Positions 44,784-45,808 of a DNA stretch of 45,808 bases are shown here, piece by piece (the first letter of the stretch is position 1; each line of letters opens with the position of its first letter). A model generated the notes under the pieces. That model was given only the letters and a program-made list of their open reading frames with translations, had not been told where the DNA came from and did not search any database. The translations under genes and the position numbers were made by a program. This DNA is from Melioribacteraceae bacterium. Its GTDB lineage: Bacteria; Bacteroidota; Ignavibacteria; Ignavibacteriales; Melioribacteraceae. Location: assembly GCA_026983955.1 (NCBI GenBank), contig JALSTB010000112.1, forward strand, positions 1 to 45,808. The letters run 5' to 3'.

Positions 44784-45808
44784 ATGAAATCAATATTAAA
44801 AATAATATTACTCAAAATCTTTATTGTTTCACCGGTGTACGGTCAACCATTCTCGCGCGGAGTAAATCTAACCGGCTGGTTCCAACCCGAAAGCATTAAC
44901 AGATTGCCCTTCTTGAAATATACGAAAGAAGATTTTTACAATCTGAAAGTATTGGGTGTTGACGTGATAAGGCTGCCGGTTAATTTACATGCTATGACGG
45001 ATAATACTCCATCGCAAACATTGGATGACTTGCTCTTTTATTTTCTCGATCAAGCGGTTGACTGGGCCGAGGAATTAAATATCAAACTGATTTTGGATAA
45101 CCATTCCTTCGACCCAGCCGTGGAAACCGGTTTCCGTATCGATACTGTTCTGATCCCCGTGTGGCAACAAATGGCCGGACATTATAAGAACCGTTCGAAT
45201 TTGATCTATTATGAAATTATGAACGAACCCCATGGAATTTCACACAGCCGTTGGAATCAAATTCAGCAAAGCGTAATCGACGCAATACGGGAAATTGATT
45301 CCGTTCACACAATTATTGTAGGCGCTGCCGATTGGAACGGATTTTACGGTCTGGAATACATGGCGGATTTTCCGGATACGAACTTGCTTTATACTTTTCA
45401 TTTTTACGAACCGAATTTATTCACGCATCAAGGTGCCGGCTGGACGATTCCCTCAATGGAATTTGTTGGAGGAATTCCTTTTCCCTATTCCGCAAGCGAA
45501 ATGCCGCCGCTCGATTCCGTTTACACCGGAACATGGATTGAAGATTCGTATGATTATTACCCGGTCGAAGGAACACCGGAAAATGTTAAAAGCCTCATCG
45601 ATATTGCCGTCAATTTTAAAAACACAAGGAACGTCCCGCTTTTTTGCGGTGAGTTCGGCGTTTATATGGACAACAGTCAGGATGACGACAGGGTTTTTTG
45701 GTACGACCTTGTGCGGAATTATTTCGAGCAGAACGGAATCCCGTGGATTATGTGGGATTACAAAGACGGATTCGGTTTGTTTGAGAAAGGTTCTAACGAA
45801 TTATTCGA
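44784..45808 (+). CDS. GH5 glycoside hydrolase (cellulase type), 3' truncated by the window
   Basis: Translation from ATG 44784 is open to the last base, giving 341 residues with no stop. The signal peptide is KIILLKIFIVSPVYG. The domain begins FSRGVNLTGWFQPE and shows LGVDVIRLPVNL and KLILDNHSFDP. The acid/base E148 is in YYEIMNEPHG and the nucleophile E290 in LFCGEFGVYM, followed by IPWIMWDYKDGFGLF. All match GH5 endoglucanase-type enzymes acting on beta-glucans or beta-mannans. It may carry further modules or a sorting domain beyond the window. It is likely co-transcribed with the esterase. Confidence 0.9.
   Translation, partial: MKSILKIILLKIFIVSPVYGQPFSRGVNLTGWFQPESINRLPFLKYTKEDFYNLKVLGVDVIRLPVNLHAMTDNTPSQTLDDLLFYFLDQAVDWAEELNIKLILDNHSFDPAVETGFRIDTVLIPVWQQMAGHYKNRSNLIYYEIMNEPHGISHSRWNQIQQSVIDAIREIDSVHTIIVGAADWNGFYGLEYMADFPDTNLLYTFHFYEPNLFTHQGAGWTIPSMEFVGGIPFPYSASEMPPLDSVYTGTWIEDSYDYYPVEGTPENVKSLIDIAVNFKNTRNVPLFCGEFGVYMDNSQDDDRVFWYDLVRNYFEQNGIPWIMWDYKDGFGLFEKGSNELF

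Overview
The window looks like chromosomal DNA of a Bacteroidota/Chlorobi-group bacterium, most likely class Ignavibacteria. The evidence is an AT-leaning base composition and a C-terminal sorting signal of the NYPNPFNPTTIIKYSIP type on an M1 peptidase. A PorV/PorQ-family outer-membrane protein, a TonB receptor with a carboxypeptidase-regulatory N-domain, and TATATTTG-like promoter elements point the same way. The gene content suggests a chemoorganotroph that exports polysaccharide- and protein-degrading enzymes (GH13 amylase, GH5 cellulase-type enzyme, M1 peptidase). I see no prophage, transposon, CRISPR array, defence island or rRNA.

Layout. 1-5.4 kb (+): end of a sortilin/VPS10-like beta-propeller protein, a spondin-domain lipoprotein, an OmpR-type response regulator overlapping its histidine kinase, and a DUF1684 lipoprotein. 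5.4-8.3 kb (-): four-gene unit of GT2, TIGR04283 and TIGR04282 glycosyltransferase-like proteins and a DUF547 protein, a set often found in arsenosugar loci but here without ArsM/ArsS. 8.5-13.5 kb (-): aromatic amino acid (histidine-type) ammonia-lyase, HflX GTPase and a BatA/VWA membrane protein. 13.7-24.5 kb (-): large TonB receptor with its own terminator, GT4 glycosyltransferase coupled to a SpoIID/LytB protein, a small lysine-rich secreted protein, DUF2905, an unknown membrane protein and Mfd. 24.9-29.8 kb (+): Lon-related protease translationally coupled to pyruvate kinase, then AmrS, a radical-SAM enzyme. 29.9-31.2 kb (-): secreted C1-type peptidase. 31.3-34.2 kb (+): phosphoglycerate mutase, PorV-like protein, a small lipoprotein, and a frameshifted carbonic-anhydrase-like pseudogene. 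34.2-39.1 kb (-): TetR regulator, M1 peptidase with sorting domain, methylmalonyl-CoA epimerase and the catalytic subunit of methylmalonyl-CoA mutase. 39.2-45.8 kb (+): tRNA-Asn with clear promoter and terminator, alpha-amylase, DinB-like and DUF2147 proteins, MOSC protein, an esterase and a GH5 enzyme cut by the window end.

How the genes work together. Glycolysis is represented by gpmA and pyk, propionyl-CoA/succinate metabolism by mutase plus epimerase. The envelope is represented by the TonB receptor, PorV-like protein, lipoproteins and sorted hydrolases. Many neighbours overlap by 4-44 bases, so translational coupling is common. Several starts were moved to an internal ATG because the longest frame begins at TTG within, or close to, a neighbour.

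I did not find a convincing new multi-gene system. The most unusual items are the decaying carbonic-anhydrase-like gene (33847-34207), the dockerin-like duplicated tail on the amylase, the partial arsenosugar-type set, the C1 peptidase with Asp where Asn is expected, and the unknown membrane gene overlapping mfd.
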